64,000 bases of DNA from Agapetus fuscipes (Eukaryota; Arthropoda; Insecta; Trichoptera; Glossosomatidae). The position numbers and the translations under genes were made by a program. Positions 58,401 through 64,000 of the stretch are shown piece by piece. Within the stretch, counting starts at the first letter, position 1. Each line of letters starts with the position of its first letter. Location of the stretch: the NCBI GenBank assembly GCA_951799405.1, contig OX637343.1, positions 9,402,524-9,466,523 of the forward strand, written 5' to 3'. A model generated the notes under the pieces. That model worked only from the letters and a program-made list of their open reading frames with translations. It did not search any database and was not told where the DNA came from.

Positions 58401-61158
58401 CTCATCTATAATCTATAATCTAAGTTGCAAGGATATATTCATTCAAAGCTCTCAGATGTATGCCCACAAACAAACACGTGTAGTTCGCGCTTACAAATGC
58501 TGATTGTGTACCTACTTACAAATAAAATCCAAACCTCAAATGAACATAAGCCCTGCAACTCTTGCCGAAATTCCCTGAAACAGGGGTGACATTGGCAAAG
58601 TGAACCATTTTTTACAGTATGGGTGGTCAGCCTCATACCAACCTATAAGTCAAGGAATAGAACACCACGGTAATTCTATCACCACGGTAATTCTAACCTA
58701 CGGAATATCAGTATTATTTGTATGAAAACCTGTTAATCCAAGATGGCCGCAAGTGAATAGCTGATTAGTCTACATACAAATATTACCAATATTCGGTAGG
58801 TAGGAATAACCGTGGTGATTAGACTTCCAGCTCTGCTCCTGTCTTGGTCTATCAGCCCAATTGGGTGCTACCTTTTCCAGTTTCTTATGATGCATTCGGA
58901 AGATAGGACCAGACTTTCCTGAAGGGAAAGAACGAAATGAAATAGCCTAAATAATAACCAAAAGGCAGTCACTTACTTTTCTGGCAAACGTGGTGACTTA
59001 TTGTCAACTACCTCCGACAAACATAGAAATTTAGAATAAAAAAGGCTGATAAAGATGATTGAAAAGCATGGAGAATATCTGTTTCCAAAAAGGCAGAGTT
59101 AAAAGACTAGAAAATCACATTTATATAGGCACTTTACCTGAAACGCAGGATATATGCGTCATGCGTGCTTCCAGTATCCACCAATGGCTTGGAAACAAAA
59201 GGGCTCACTCAATAGACTGAAGACATGCCAAAGAGCCATTGAAAGACGGAGGCTGGGAATCAGTCTCAGAGACAGGGTTACAAACCAAGAGATTCGTAGA
59301 CGCACTGGTGTCACTGATTAAATGGCTCTGGGCAGGTCACGTCGCAAGACAGGTGGCCAAAAAAGATCACCCAATGGCGGCCCAGAATATTTAAGCAGGA
59401 AGTGGGGACTAGGGAAACCCCAACTGAAGTGGCTGGAGGAAATCAAGGGAACTGCAGGCAGAGGAAGGCTGAACACAGCAGCTGATAGACTACCATGGAG
59501 AAGATTTGAGAAGGCCTACGTCCAGGAGTGGACTGAGAAAGACTGATGAAGGAAGGAAGGAGGGCAATTTTTAGCTCATAAGAGTATATTTGCTATTTTT
59601 TGTAAGAACTCGTAAGAACTCGTAACTACTCGTATATCGTCTCACTTTGAGTCCGTTTACTACCATTTTAAATGCATTTTCTTGAATGCTGGTTAAACCA
59701 TTGCCCTCGTTGGAAGAAAATGCGGTCCAAAGATCTGTATCAAGGCAGTCCGGTTGATTTTCAAAAGCAAATTTATGCAATTAGCATTCTCGCGTATTGC
59801 AAAAACAGTCCTTTTTAATTATTAAAATAAAGGTTGTATTCGATTATTAATGGATTCACTGTACAATGAACTCTTTCAGTGCTATTCACAAAACATTTGA
59901 TCCATGGTTGATCTACGGATCATAGTTTTTTTAATGGCAAATTCATTGTTGGCTGCGGATGAGCCATCGCTTTGCTGTTTGAGAATAAAACTGTTTGAAA
60001 TTTAAAAAAATGGTGTCAATAAAAATAGCTCCATTTTTGAACAGTTGACAGAGCGTCTGCCTACCAAGTTAAGGTCATGTGTTCGATTGAAATGAGCTTG
60101 CAAAAAATCGCATTTAAGCTGCACATGTAGCGCAACTAGCTACCGCGTTGTTGCCGAAGGAGTAGCATGCGACGACAGGTAATTAGTTATTTTTACAGAT
60201 GAAGAAGCCAGCCTTACGCTTAACTGGTTCATAGTCTAGTGTAGAGAAAACTGGAAAATACTAATATTTTGTTGAGCTCCACCGAGAATCAAACTAAAAA
60301 ACTTATCTATCGTGTTGTCGAGACTTCTACCTCAGGGCTAGTCTCATCACATCGTCAATTCTAACCTACCGAATATCGGTAATATGTGTATGAAGACTAA
60401 TCAGCTGTTCACTTGCGGCCATCTTGGATCGACAGGTCTTCATATAAATATTACCGATATTCGGTAGGTAAGAATTACCGGGTTGATGAGACTTCCAGCC
60501 CAGGGCCCTAGTTTTATGTAATCTATAATCCAAGTTGCAAAGATAATATATACATGTATTACGAATATATTACATGTAAGATTTATACTAAACGTATTCC
60601 CACAAGCAGACACGTTTAAGTTCACGCTTAAACATGCCGCATGTGAACCCACAATATAAAAACCAATCTCTAATGAATATAAGCTCGCTGCAACTCTTGC
60701 CAACCTTCCCTGAAACGGGGGTGACATTGGCAATGCGAATCATTTTTTACAGTAAAGGTGGTCAGCCTCATAATAAACTATAAGTCAAGAAATGGATCAG
60801 CTGTTAATACGCCGCCATGTTTTATTTTGTCTTCAAATAGATACGGTAAGATCTATCGACGGTCGTCAAGACTTCCACCCCAGGGCCCTAGTTTCATGTT
60901 TGTTGGTTTTCCAGCGCCCTACATCAAGAAGCAGTGCCACTCCAGCGACCGGGAGATCATGGCGTGCATCTACGACAACATCCACCACGTGCGGCCGTGG
61001 CTGCGGGACGGCATCCCGGAGATCGGCATGCCCTCCGTGGAGCCCTTCATCATCGACCAGCTGCGGCTCAGCCTCACCAACGGGCCCAACGGCTACAAGA
61101 TCACGCTCAAGGACATGAACATCTTCGGCGCCAGCAACTTCACGCTCTCCAAGATGAA
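40399..61158 (+). CDS. Takeout/JHBP-family secreted protein B, 5' two exons; continues beyond the window
   Basis: Exon 1 (40399-40465) encodes MFRVCALFLVGFFVAGQNAQ and QL, a signal peptide, and ends with one base before GTGAGT. Exon 2 (60915-61158) starts CG after TTTTCCAG, so the junction codon is CCG and the protein reads QQLPPYIKKQCHSSDREIMA. This is the standard takeout start, with the cysteine pair CHSSDREIMAC, then DGIPEIGMPSVEPF and DMNIFGASNF. Exon 2 ends two bases into a codon at GTAAGT. No further takeout exon is recognisable up to 64000, so about 103 of roughly 250 residues are present. The 20.4-kb intron is full of transposons. Linking exon 1 with exon 2 rests on phase and the family pattern. 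Confidence 0.82.
40512..40752. mobile_element. MITE-W copy 1
   Basis: Ends GGGCTTGTTACACCAAACTC and, complemented, CCTGTTGCACAAACCTCC. About 240 bp. The sequence at 63363-63597 is its reverse complement, with divergence. Confidence 0.75.
40890..41000 (-). mobile_element. SINE-A 3' fragment
   Basis: AACTAAGCTTCACATATAGT, CGAAGGAGGTGCATG, GGTTGAAGTGGGGG. Confidence 0.6.
41203..41358 (+). mobile_element. RTE-A 3' end, left half, interrupted at a TTAA
   Basis: TTCCTTGATTCGTAGGTTGG to AAGTGCACAATGCACA. It resumes at 43592 (TGCACATGCAGCATTTG) and ends with TTAGATTATAGATTATAA at about 43668. Confidence 0.8.
41363..43587. mobile_element. 2.2-kb TTAA-flanked DNA transposon with GGAGGGCC ends
   Basis: GGAGGGCC/GGCCCTCC termini are flanked by TTAA (41359-41362, 43588-43591). 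Inside the 8-bp ends, an imperfect inverted similarity runs about 160 bp (TCTAAGAGTG..TTATGTTGC against TCTAATAGTA..ATATGTTGC; TCTTGTCTCCAAATCGAC against TCTGTCTCCAAATCAGCC). piggyBac ends start CCC, so Kolobok or Sola3, which also use TTAA, fit better. The minus strand holds coding-like pieces (41877-42086, and around 42370-42500 with YAWWIPRAIE) broken by stops. I could not match them to a known transposase. Confidence 0.7.
43676..44000 (+). mobile_element. SINE-A, full-length reference copy
   Basis: Head GTCGATAGCTCAGGTGGTAG with CGTGTTCGAATCTCACCG. Body: GTCAGAAATGATTTCCC, CCGGCAAGGTTTACTCAGCC, CCACTTCAACTGAAGTGGTT, CCCCTTCGGGGATAACGC. End: TGTGTAGCTTAGTTGCG and poly(T). It lies directly after the RTE-A copy. 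Confidence 0.85.
44293..44690 (+). mobile_element. SINE-A with triplicated B-box segment
   Basis: A 34-bp unit (TGCTTGCATTCCATGCCGTG, AGCCTGGGTTTGAA) starts at 44319, 44353 and 44387, so the head carries three B boxes. The body and 3' end are normal. Confidence 0.85.
44678..44857. mobile_element. Short inverted-repeat element (weak)
   Basis: AAGTGTCAATG and CATTGACACTT bound about 180 bp. AATGACATT and TGTCAC words recur inside. Directly abuts a SINE-A 3' end. Confidence 0.35.
45000..45265 (-). mobile_element. RTE-A 3' end
   Basis: Complete, GGTATGCGGC subtype, tail (TCTAATCTAA). Hairpin loop variant CCCTGTAACAGGG. Confidence 0.85.
45270..46275. other. Mostly unassigned; Penelope-like motif at 45545-45615
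   Basis: AAAACCTG and AAAGCGCTCGAG-type words (minus strand) at 45545-45615 match the Penelope-like pattern also seen at 55490-55550. The remainder is AT-rich and without a gene. Confidence 0.4.
46278..46666. mobile_element. Inverted-repeat element with 64-bp arms
   Basis: Arms 46278-46341 and 46603-46666 are complementary with about four mismatches (TTACGAATGTGTGATTGTG at each outer end). The arms are GT-rich on one side and AC-rich on the other. The 260-bp centre is non-coding. It directly abuts an RTE-A tail. Confidence 0.8.
46670..46950 (-). mobile_element. RTE-A 3' end with extended 3' UTR
   Basis: Tail TCTAATCTACTCTAAGTTGC, module, then AACATACACAACAAATTACA. Confidence 0.85.
47156..47425. 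mobile_element. MITE-X copy 1
   Basis: Left AGTGCTCGTTTGTCTTATC pairs with right GATAAGACAAACAAGCACTG, followed by GGAGGACGAG. Centre shared with 57066 and 62920 (GTGTAGAATGTGA; CTTAACTCAGATTG). Confidence 0.7.
47485..47680 (-). mobile_element. RTE-A 3' end, 3' end fused to MITE-X flank
   Basis: AATGCATGCCCACAAGCAGG to TATTAGTCCAGG, with a shortened second half. Confidence 0.7.
47795..48195 (+). mobile_element. RTE-A 3' end followed by RTE-A coding relic
   Basis: Full module 47795-48035, then from 48036 a plus-strand piece of the ORF end (GATATCCAAAGTCCAAATAA; AAAAAATGGCGGTTGATTTG; GCGGCTAG) with frameshifts. This inverts the usual ORF-then-module order, so it is a second, older insertion. 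Confidence 0.75.
48290..48425 (+). mobile_element. RTE-B coding relic
   Basis: GAAATTGCAAATGACTGGAA, AGAGAAGAGCATTCATGAAG and GTGCGAGGACAGAGCAAA align with 26850-26970. Confidence 0.55.
48702..49025 (+). mobile_element. SINE-A, near full length
   Basis: Head TTGATAGCTCAATTGGAAGA and GGGTTCGAATCCCACCGAG. Complete body to TAGCTTAGTTACG. Confidence 0.82.
49030..49985. other. Mostly unassigned AT-rich sequence with an RTE-A scrap at 49330-49400
   Basis: CTGTAAAAAAAATGTCAATG to AGAGTTGCACGG is a decayed module core. No gene seen in the remainder. Confidence 0.45.
50000..50255 (+). mobile_element. RTE-A 3' end
   Basis: CTTGACTTATAGGTTGGTAT to TTGCCACTTAGATGATAGA. Confidence 0.82.
50264..50500 (+). 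mobile_element. SINE-A, 3' end truncated
   Basis: Head ATGACTCAGTTGATAGAGTG with GAGGTTCGTATCCCACGGA. The body stops at TTACCTATAAAAATA. Confidence 0.75.
50805..51240 (+). mobile_element. Dimeric SINE-B/SINE-A chimera, copy 2
   Basis: SINE-B body 50805-50975 (its head is lost) runs through AAGCTCGTAAAAAGGTCGAT into a SINE-A head with the same internal deletion as 13255-13765, and ends TAGCTTAGTTGCG. Confidence 0.8.
51268..51490 (+). mobile_element. SINE-A body without head
   Basis: GGGTGTCAGAAATGATTTCC to TTCGGGGATAACGCGGCAAG, in tandem after the chimera. Confidence 0.75.
51640..51735 (-). mobile_element. SINE-B 3' end
   Basis: GAGGATAATTTATTTATTTA and GTGTTTCACACCTCAAGGGC are the complement of the SINE-B 3' part. 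Confidence 0.65.
51738..52155 (-). mobile_element. L2/CR1-type LINE 3' coding fragment, inactivated
   Basis: The minus frame reads NAAARLIFGMSKFSHITSLL, then after a frameshift MVFKALNGLAPSYLADIFSP, GRTLRSAG, EDRAFRFSGPME, a TAG where Trp is expected (WN.LP), then NRLPPGVRVSESVGIFKGAL and a stop. The order matches the C-terminal reverse-transcriptase region of the copy at 55791. Confidence 0.8.
52160..53270. other. Gap, no gene seen
   Basis: AT-rich, with short frames only. A possible SINE-B A-box scrap lies at 52160 (GCGTTAACCACTAGACTA). Confidence 0.45.
53272..53420 (+). mobile_element. RTE-A 3' half
   Basis: AATGTTCATTTGATATTGGG to GCAACATAAATTATAG. Confidence 0.7.
53805..54115. mobile_element. 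MITE-Y relative (uncertain)
   Basis: AATCGCTACTTTAAAGCTAA resembles the MITE-Y left end, and interior words recur (AGTGAACTAATTATAAGAAG). The right end was not located. Confidence 0.35.
54150..54533 (+). mobile_element. RTE-A 3' UTR plus module
   Basis: GTTGGTGTATTCATTTGCTA and TGTATAGATTTCTTTGTAAG match, complemented, the 3' UTR directly after the ORF stop at 8326. The full module follows, with a triple ATAGATT tail. Confidence 0.87.
54535..54620 (+). mobile_element. RTE-A 3' end, first third
   Basis: TTCCTTGGCTCATAGGTTGG to TTTTCACCAATGCCG. Starts exactly at the tail of the preceding copy. Confidence 0.7.
55490..55550 (-). mobile_element. Penelope-like motif fragment
   Basis: Minus strand AAGATGATGGTAAAGGAAAG then GCGCTCGATATTC: CTGATGA-like and GAAAGCGCTCGA boxes as at 45545-45615. 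Confidence 0.35.
55620..55737 (+). mobile_element. RTE-A 3' end, left half, interrupted by L2-type LINE
   Basis: TTGACTTATAGGATGGTACG to AAGGTGGATGTT. It resumes at 56622 (GTTCATTTGAGATTTGGG) and ends about 56780 with GATTCGATTAGATG. Confidence 0.8.
55738..56620 (-). mobile_element. L2/CR1-type LINE, 5'-truncated, 275-codon open frame
   Basis: The minus frame 56618-55791 encodes the C-terminal third of a reverse transcriptase: ERWMTANKLVLNPDKTEIL, SIKLLGVCIDQHLTLD, KLDYCNAIYAG, QSLQNAAARLIYGAAKSCHI, LHWLKIPERITFKVGLLTFK, GDRAFKAAAPMTWNAFPDTL and KTHLFVQSYG. The 3' end is GGCGCTATATAAATTCTGTG with an (ATT)n tail at 55738, a known style of L2/CR1 tail. The catalytic palm is upstream of the truncation. 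The frame is fully open, so the insertion is recent, and younger than the RTE-A copy it splits. Confidence 0.9.
56835..57065 (+). mobile_element. RTE-A 3' end interrupted by MITE-X
   Basis: TTCCTTGACTAATATGTTGG to CAGGTCAATATAT. The end (GTTGCAACTTTGATTATAG) resumes at 57318. Confidence 0.78.
57063..57317. mobile_element. MITE-X copy 2, with 31-bp TIRs
   Basis: CGCTGCTTTAGTTCTTGTTT, then GCCGTATACGC at the left and GCGTATACGGCAAACAAGAA, CTGGGGGAGCG at the right. ATAT on both sides is a likely 4-bp target duplication. Interior non-coding. Confidence 0.75.
57433..57540 (+). other. Short open frame of unknown status
   Basis: ATG-initiated 34-codon frame with balanced composition (MPQKQAMTRSDSPNAIVSDD, EIPRNIICLQKLV) in otherwise AT-rich DNA. 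It may be the start of a decayed transposase or chance; no family recognised. Confidence 0.2.
57630..57720 (+). mobile_element. RTE-A 3' half
   Basis: GTTCATTTCAGATTAGCG to GTGAACTTACACGTGTATA. Confidence 0.6.
57735..57920 (-). mobile_element. RTE-A 3' end with hairpin-flank deletion
   Basis: AATTGATGCCCACAAACAG to AGTCAAGTGAAGGAA. About 20 bp around the TTGCCGACCTTCC word are missing. Confidence 0.72.
58384..58840. mobile_element. FB-1 foldback MITE split by an RTE-A 3' end
   Basis: Left edge GGGCTGGAAGTCTCATC (58391), then an RTE-A copy on the minus strand (58405-58660), then ACCACGGTAATTCTA and the rest of FB-1 to TAGACTTCCAGCTCTG. Confidence 0.75.
58405..58660 (-). mobile_element. RTE-A 3' end nested in FB-1
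   Basis: Tail (ATAATCT)n, complete module, end AGTCAAGGAATAGAA. Close to the copy at 22608. Confidence 0.85.
59185..59560 (+). mobile_element. Endonuclease-reverse transcriptase LINE C-terminal relic
   Basis: RRRLGISLRDRVTNQEIRRR then TGVTD and a TAA, followed in a near frame by GLGKPQLKWLEEIKGTAGRG and WRRFEKAYVQEWTEKD. This is the usual C-terminal tail pattern (LRDRxxNxxIRxRT; GRP..W; EAYVQQW) of RTE/Jockey-type ORFs. Stops and frame changes mark it dead. Confidence 0.75.
59565..60035. other. Gap, no gene seen
   Basis: CTCGTAAGAACTCGTAA-type short duplication at 59607. No frame or family recognised. Confidence 0.45.
60040..60225. mobile_element. tRNA-like head and minus SINE-A 3' fragment
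   Basis: CAGAGCGTCTGCCTACCAAG and GTGTTCGATTGAAATGAG look like a decayed head (60046-60095). 60120-60215 is a minus-strand SINE-A 3' end. Confidence 0.5.
60325..60510. mobile_element. FB-1 foldback MITE
   Basis: TAACCTACCGAATATCGGTA pairs with TACCGATATTCGGTAGGTAA around a TTCACTTGCGGCCATC centre. Ends GAGACTTCCAGCCCAGGG. Confidence 0.78.
60518..60795 (-). mobile_element. RTE-A 3' end inserted between FB-1 arms
   Basis: TAATCTATAATCCAAGTTGC tail, module, end AGTCAAGAAATGG. Confidence 0.8.
60792..60898. mobile_element. FB-1 variant arm ending 16 bp before the takeout B exon 2 acceptor
   Basis: GATCAGCTGTTAATACGCCG and AAGACTTCCACCCCAGGG match 13975-14112. The phrase CAGGGCCCTAGTTT occurs at 60500 and 60881, so the element arms share an end sequence next to the exon. 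Confidence 0.65.
60915..61158 (+). CDS. Takeout B exon 2 (GC-rich)
   Basis: Acceptor GGTTTTCCAG, donor AA/GTAAGT. Encodes the cysteine pair, GIPEIG, and the first barrel strands to ASNFTLSKM. Every complete codon (80 of 80) ends in G or C, in a window that is about two thirds A+T. The other plus frames also stay open because of this. Confidence 0.93.
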
Positions 61159-61164
61159 GTAAGT

Positions 61165-61360
61165 CTCATGAAGGTGATGATGATGTAGATGATGTAAATG
61201 ATGGTGAGGATGATGATTATGATGATGATAATGAGGATGATGATGATAATGTAAATGATGATGAGAATGATGATTTGGATGATGTGGATGATGATGATGG
61301 TGATAATGTAAATGATGGTGAGGATGATGATGATGGTGATGATGATAATAATGATAAATA
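61165..61360. repeat. GAT/ATG trinucleotide microsatellite just inside takeout B intron 2
   Basis: Imperfect (GATGAT)n with GTAAATGATG and GATGAGGATG variants begins about 10 bp after the donor. The His-rich minus-strand frame across it is an artefact of the repeat. Confidence 0.92.
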
Positions 61361-61469
61361 GATATTTTTGTTGCTGAAATTTTTGTAAAAAAATAAAAAA
61401 ATTGTATTTTCACATATACATAGGTAGTCTTCACTGGATTGAAAAATTTAAATTATTCATTTACTTTTG

Positions 61470-61795
61470 TAATTATTTATTTTTTTATAGATTTCTTTTT
61501 AAGGTTTTGTTATTTTTTATATTTAAATGTAATTTATTATTCATATTCCTTGACTTATAGGTTGGTATGAGGCTGACCACCCATACTGTAAAAAATGGTT
61601 CACTTTGCCAGTGTCACCCCTGTTTCAGGGAAGGTCGGCAAAACTTGTGGGGCTTATGTTCATTTGAGGTTTGAATTTTATTTGTAAGTACACAATCAGC
61701 ATTTATAAGCGCGAACTACACGTGTTTGTTTGTGGGCATACATCTGAAAGCTTTGAATGAATATATCCTTGCAACTTAGATTATAGATAATAGAT
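61470..61795 (+). mobile_element. RTE-A 3' UTR end plus module
   Basis: TATAGATTTCTTTTTAAGG, then the full module and ATTATAGATAATAGATT. Sister of 54150-54533. Confidence 0.86.
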
Positions 61796-61955
61796 TAACC
61801 AAAGATCGGTCACCAATCTCCATCCAGCCTAACCGCAGATGGGTCTTGCTTGAGAATTGGCGCTTTCCATAGCAACGACAAAGCTCGCACAGGGCTCTTG
61901 AAGTGTGATTCAAACAAAAAGAGCGCTCAACAAATAAATCATCCAAACATTAGTA
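61795..61955 (+). mobile_element. SINE-B 3' half
   Basis: GATCGGTCACCAATCTCCAT to CAACAAATAAATCATCC, starting at the RTE-A tail. Confidence 0.72.
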
Positions 61956-62339
61956 TTCCTTTACCTACGTTTTCTCTTATTTCTAAATATGAGCACTATC
62001 TTACCAAGTGGCCTTTTTTCAATCAGCCATTTAATTCAAATCATTAATGTTTTTTTTTGACTACAGGATACTTGCTCATGCGTCATCAGTTTTCATTTTT
62101 TTGTTCTCAAACCATTAGCAGATAAAAGGAAAAAAATCTCCAATTAATATTCTTATTAATGTTAATTTTCTCGCATACAATGTTCCATATTATAATGTAA
62201 GGTTTAGTAATCGACAGGCTGTTTAGATTTTGCAAGAATTTCTGCGAGTAAATCTGTCTATAAAACTAGTACAAACTGAAGAAGTAGTGGATAATAAGAT
62301 TTGCACAATTTTTGCATTCAGGGACTCAAAAAGACATAT

Positions 62340-62585
62340 TCTAATCTATAATATATAATCTAAGTTGCAAAGATAAATTAATATTAGATTTCATATTAAA
62401 TGCATGATGATGTCACCCCTGTTTCAGGGAATGTCGGCAAGAGTTGCAGGGCTTATGTTCATTTGAGGTTTGGATTTTATTTGTAAGTTCACAATCAGCA
62501 TTTGTAAGCGCGAACTACACGTGTTTGTTTGTGGGTATACATCTGAGAGCTTTGAATGAATATATCCTTGCAACTTAGATTATAG
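62340..62585 (+). mobile_element. RTE-A 3' end, plus copy joined to a minus-strand tail
   Basis: 62340-62405 is a minus tail and end (ATAATCTAAGTTGCAAAGAT). From 62409 a plus copy begins inside the hairpin region (GATGTCACCCCTGTTTCAGG) and ends TTAGATTATAGATGATG. Confidence 0.78.
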
Positions 62586-62780
62586 ATGATGATGGTGATG
62601 AGTTGATGATTTCTTTATGGCGTCATTTCGTGATGTAGTCACTCCAAGGGCGCTTATGCAAATGATGCCAAAAATTTGCTTGTCTTCAGTGCATTCCGAA
62701 ACTTTTCATGGTCCTCTAGCTCTCTTACATGATGAGGCAGGTGGTTCCAGGCCAGAGGACCAGCAACTGCAAATGCATTC
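62583..62780 (-). mobile_element. L2/CR1-type LINE C-terminal relic
   Basis: The minus frame reads FAVAGPLAWNHLPHHVRELE, DHEKFRNALKTSKFLASFA and stop, the AxxxWNxLP to C-terminus stretch also seen at 55791. Its tail points into the RTE-A copy. Confidence 0.72.
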
Positions 62781-62919
62781 CCACAAACAGACATAAATAT
62801 ATATTTCCAAAAGCCGCTCCACTCCATCTCCACTTACAGTGAAAAATAACTTTATTTATATTTTAAGGACTCCAAGCCCCCGGTATTTTCAACATGAGCA
62901 TAGCGATTTTATACTGAAT

Positions 62920-63205
62920 GAAAATGACGCTCTTATCCTCCCCGTACTGCTTGTTTGTCTTATGCCCATCAGAGGTAATTTCACATGAACAATGTTTGTA
63001 TGTGTACTGGATCAATGTGTCTTTAATGAAAACTTGAAACTGATTTTGAAAATACTTAAAACATCTCTCATATTATTGTGTTTTAAGTTTTTTTCTTAGC
63101 TCTGATTGTGTACAATGTGATTCTTAAAACGATTTCATTGAAATGTCATCTTTGAATCAAATGGTAGAAAAGCCAAACAAGCACTGGAGGGACGTAATGT
63201 CAATT
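62920..63205. mobile_element. MITE-X copy 3
   Basis: TCCTCCCCGTACTGCTTGTT left and AAACAAGCACTGGAGGGACG right, with centre words shared with 47156 and 57063. Confidence 0.7.
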
Positions 63206-63362
63206 GGGGGATTTTCTCATCAGTTTAAAGTAACTTATGCTAACGTTGAAAATACCGGACCTTAATGCACATTTGTTTTTGTTTCTAAGTCTGCTATATC
63301 TTGACTTAAAGCAACAAGTTTGCCAATGTTTAGTTACTATTTCCGTTATCACCAATATATTT

Positions 63363-63597
63363 AGGGTCTGTTGCACCAACCCCCAATCAATATTTGATTA
63401 ACACATCAAATTTGATTGCTTAATTTTGGTAAGGACTTCGTTTAAATATTTCTCGGAAGTGGGTAATAATATGATAGAATTTGAACAGGAAAGATGATGT
63501 ACATAAGCTGATTTACGTATATGCAAACAAATTTCTGATTTGTTGGGAGACATCACACTTAATTTTGATTTTTGTCTGATTGGAATTAGGTGCAACT
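63363..63597. mobile_element. MITE-W copy 2 (opposite orientation to 40512)
   Basis: GGGTCTGTTGCACCAACCCC left, ATTGGAATTAGGTGCAAC right. The interior is the complement of 40540-40740 (AAATATTTCTCGGAAGTGGG). Confidence 0.75.
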
Positions 63598-63845
63598 ACG
63601 CAACTAAGCTACACATATAGTGTAGCTTCTTGCCGCGTTATCCTCGAAGGGATCGCATGTGGCGAGTTGAATCTATTTATTTTTACAGGTAAGGGGGCCG
63701 GCCTTACGCCAACCACTTCAGTTGAAGTGGGGGTTTCCCAGCTCCCGAAAGGGCTGGTACTTATTTATTGTGAAGGCTGAGTAAACCTTGCCGGTATTTT
63801 ATTTTGGGGTTTGAAATAAACACCGAAACGGGAAATCATTTCTGA
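63596..63845 (-). mobile_element. SINE-A, minus strand, head missing
   Basis: Starts GCAACTAAGCTACACATATA and reads the full body to GGAAATCATTTCTGAC. The tRNA head is lost at 63846. Confidence 0.78.
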
Positions 63846-64000
63846 CCAGGCCCTAAAAAATGTCGATTTCTCAGAATTGGATTCGTTTGGAGATGGCAGA
63901 CTTTGGCAATATACGACCCCCTTCACCACTGTTTGACACTGAGTCCCATTTTTTCATTTCTTTTTACTTTGTATACTTTTAGCAGCCCTTGACTTACACA

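Noticed and set aside
60792..61118. Alternative long plus-strand frames across takeout B exon 2
   Set aside because: They are open only because the exon is GC-rich. The takeout frame has the family motifs and correct splice sites.
61093..61434. His-rich minus-strand protein frame
   Set aside because: It is the antisense of the GAT/ATG microsatellite in takeout B intron 2.
7963..62585. A CRISPR-like array, given the many copies of one repeat
   Set aside because: Spacing is irregular, both orientations occur, copies are about 240 bp, and the genome is eukaryotic.

Overview
The window comes from an insect nuclear genome: AT-rich, intron-bearing, and built mostly of transposable elements. Takeout/juvenile-hormone-binding-type (JHBP) genes are insect-typical, and splice sites, a TATA box and a poly(A) signal follow metazoan rules. 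I cannot name the order or species from sequence alone. I found only three host genes; nearly everything else that can be read is mobile DNA or its decay. Family labels such as RTE-A or SINE-B are mine.

Host genes. (1) Positions 929-2317, minus strand: a two-exon gene for a 160-residue secreted Tyr/Ser/Pro/Gly-rich protein with GYNY and QYGAPS motifs, with a TATA box and initiator. (2) Positions 8989-21937, minus: a complete five-exon takeout-like gene (exons 21853-21937, 20699-20791, 10971-11118, 9904-10181, 8989-9140). All splice phases join into 251 codons, and an AATAAA lies 27 nt after the stop. (3) From 40399, plus, running off the right edge: a second takeout-like gene with exon 1 at 40399-40465 and exon 2 at 60915-61158. 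Exon 2 is remarkable because all 80 of its complete codons end in G or C. The two takeout genes are divergent, with starts 18.5 kb apart, and probably form part of a takeout cluster.

Mobile DNA. The dominant repeat is a module of about 240 bp present in about 60 whole or partial copies on both strands. It starts near TTCCTTGACTTATAGGTTGG and ends in TTGCAACTTAGATT plus a short tandem tail (ATTAGATT or ATTATAGATT). Several copies continue at the 5' side into the C-terminal coding end of an RTE-type LINE, so the module is the 3' UTR of that LINE (RTE-A), mostly deposited as 5'-truncated copies. Also present are a second RTE family (RTE-B, best copy 26418-27035), L2/CR1-type LINEs (best 55738-56620), three tRNA-derived SINE families, Penelope-like fragments with hammerhead-like motifs, a probable solo LTR, a Tigger deletion derivative, an hAT MITE with 8-bp target duplication, a piggyBac-type MITE, a 2.2-kb TTAA-flanked transposon with GGAGGGCC ends, foldback MITEs and several smaller inverted-repeat families. 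Many are nested in RTE-A copies, which gives a relative age order.

Layout. 0-2.4 kb: Tyr-rich gene. 2.4-9 kb: LINEs, SINE, MITEs and a 41-bp satellite. 9-22 kb: takeout gene A with introns full of repeats. 22-40 kb: intergenic repeats. 40.4-64 kb: takeout gene B, with a 20-kb intron holding LINEs, SINEs and DNA transposons.
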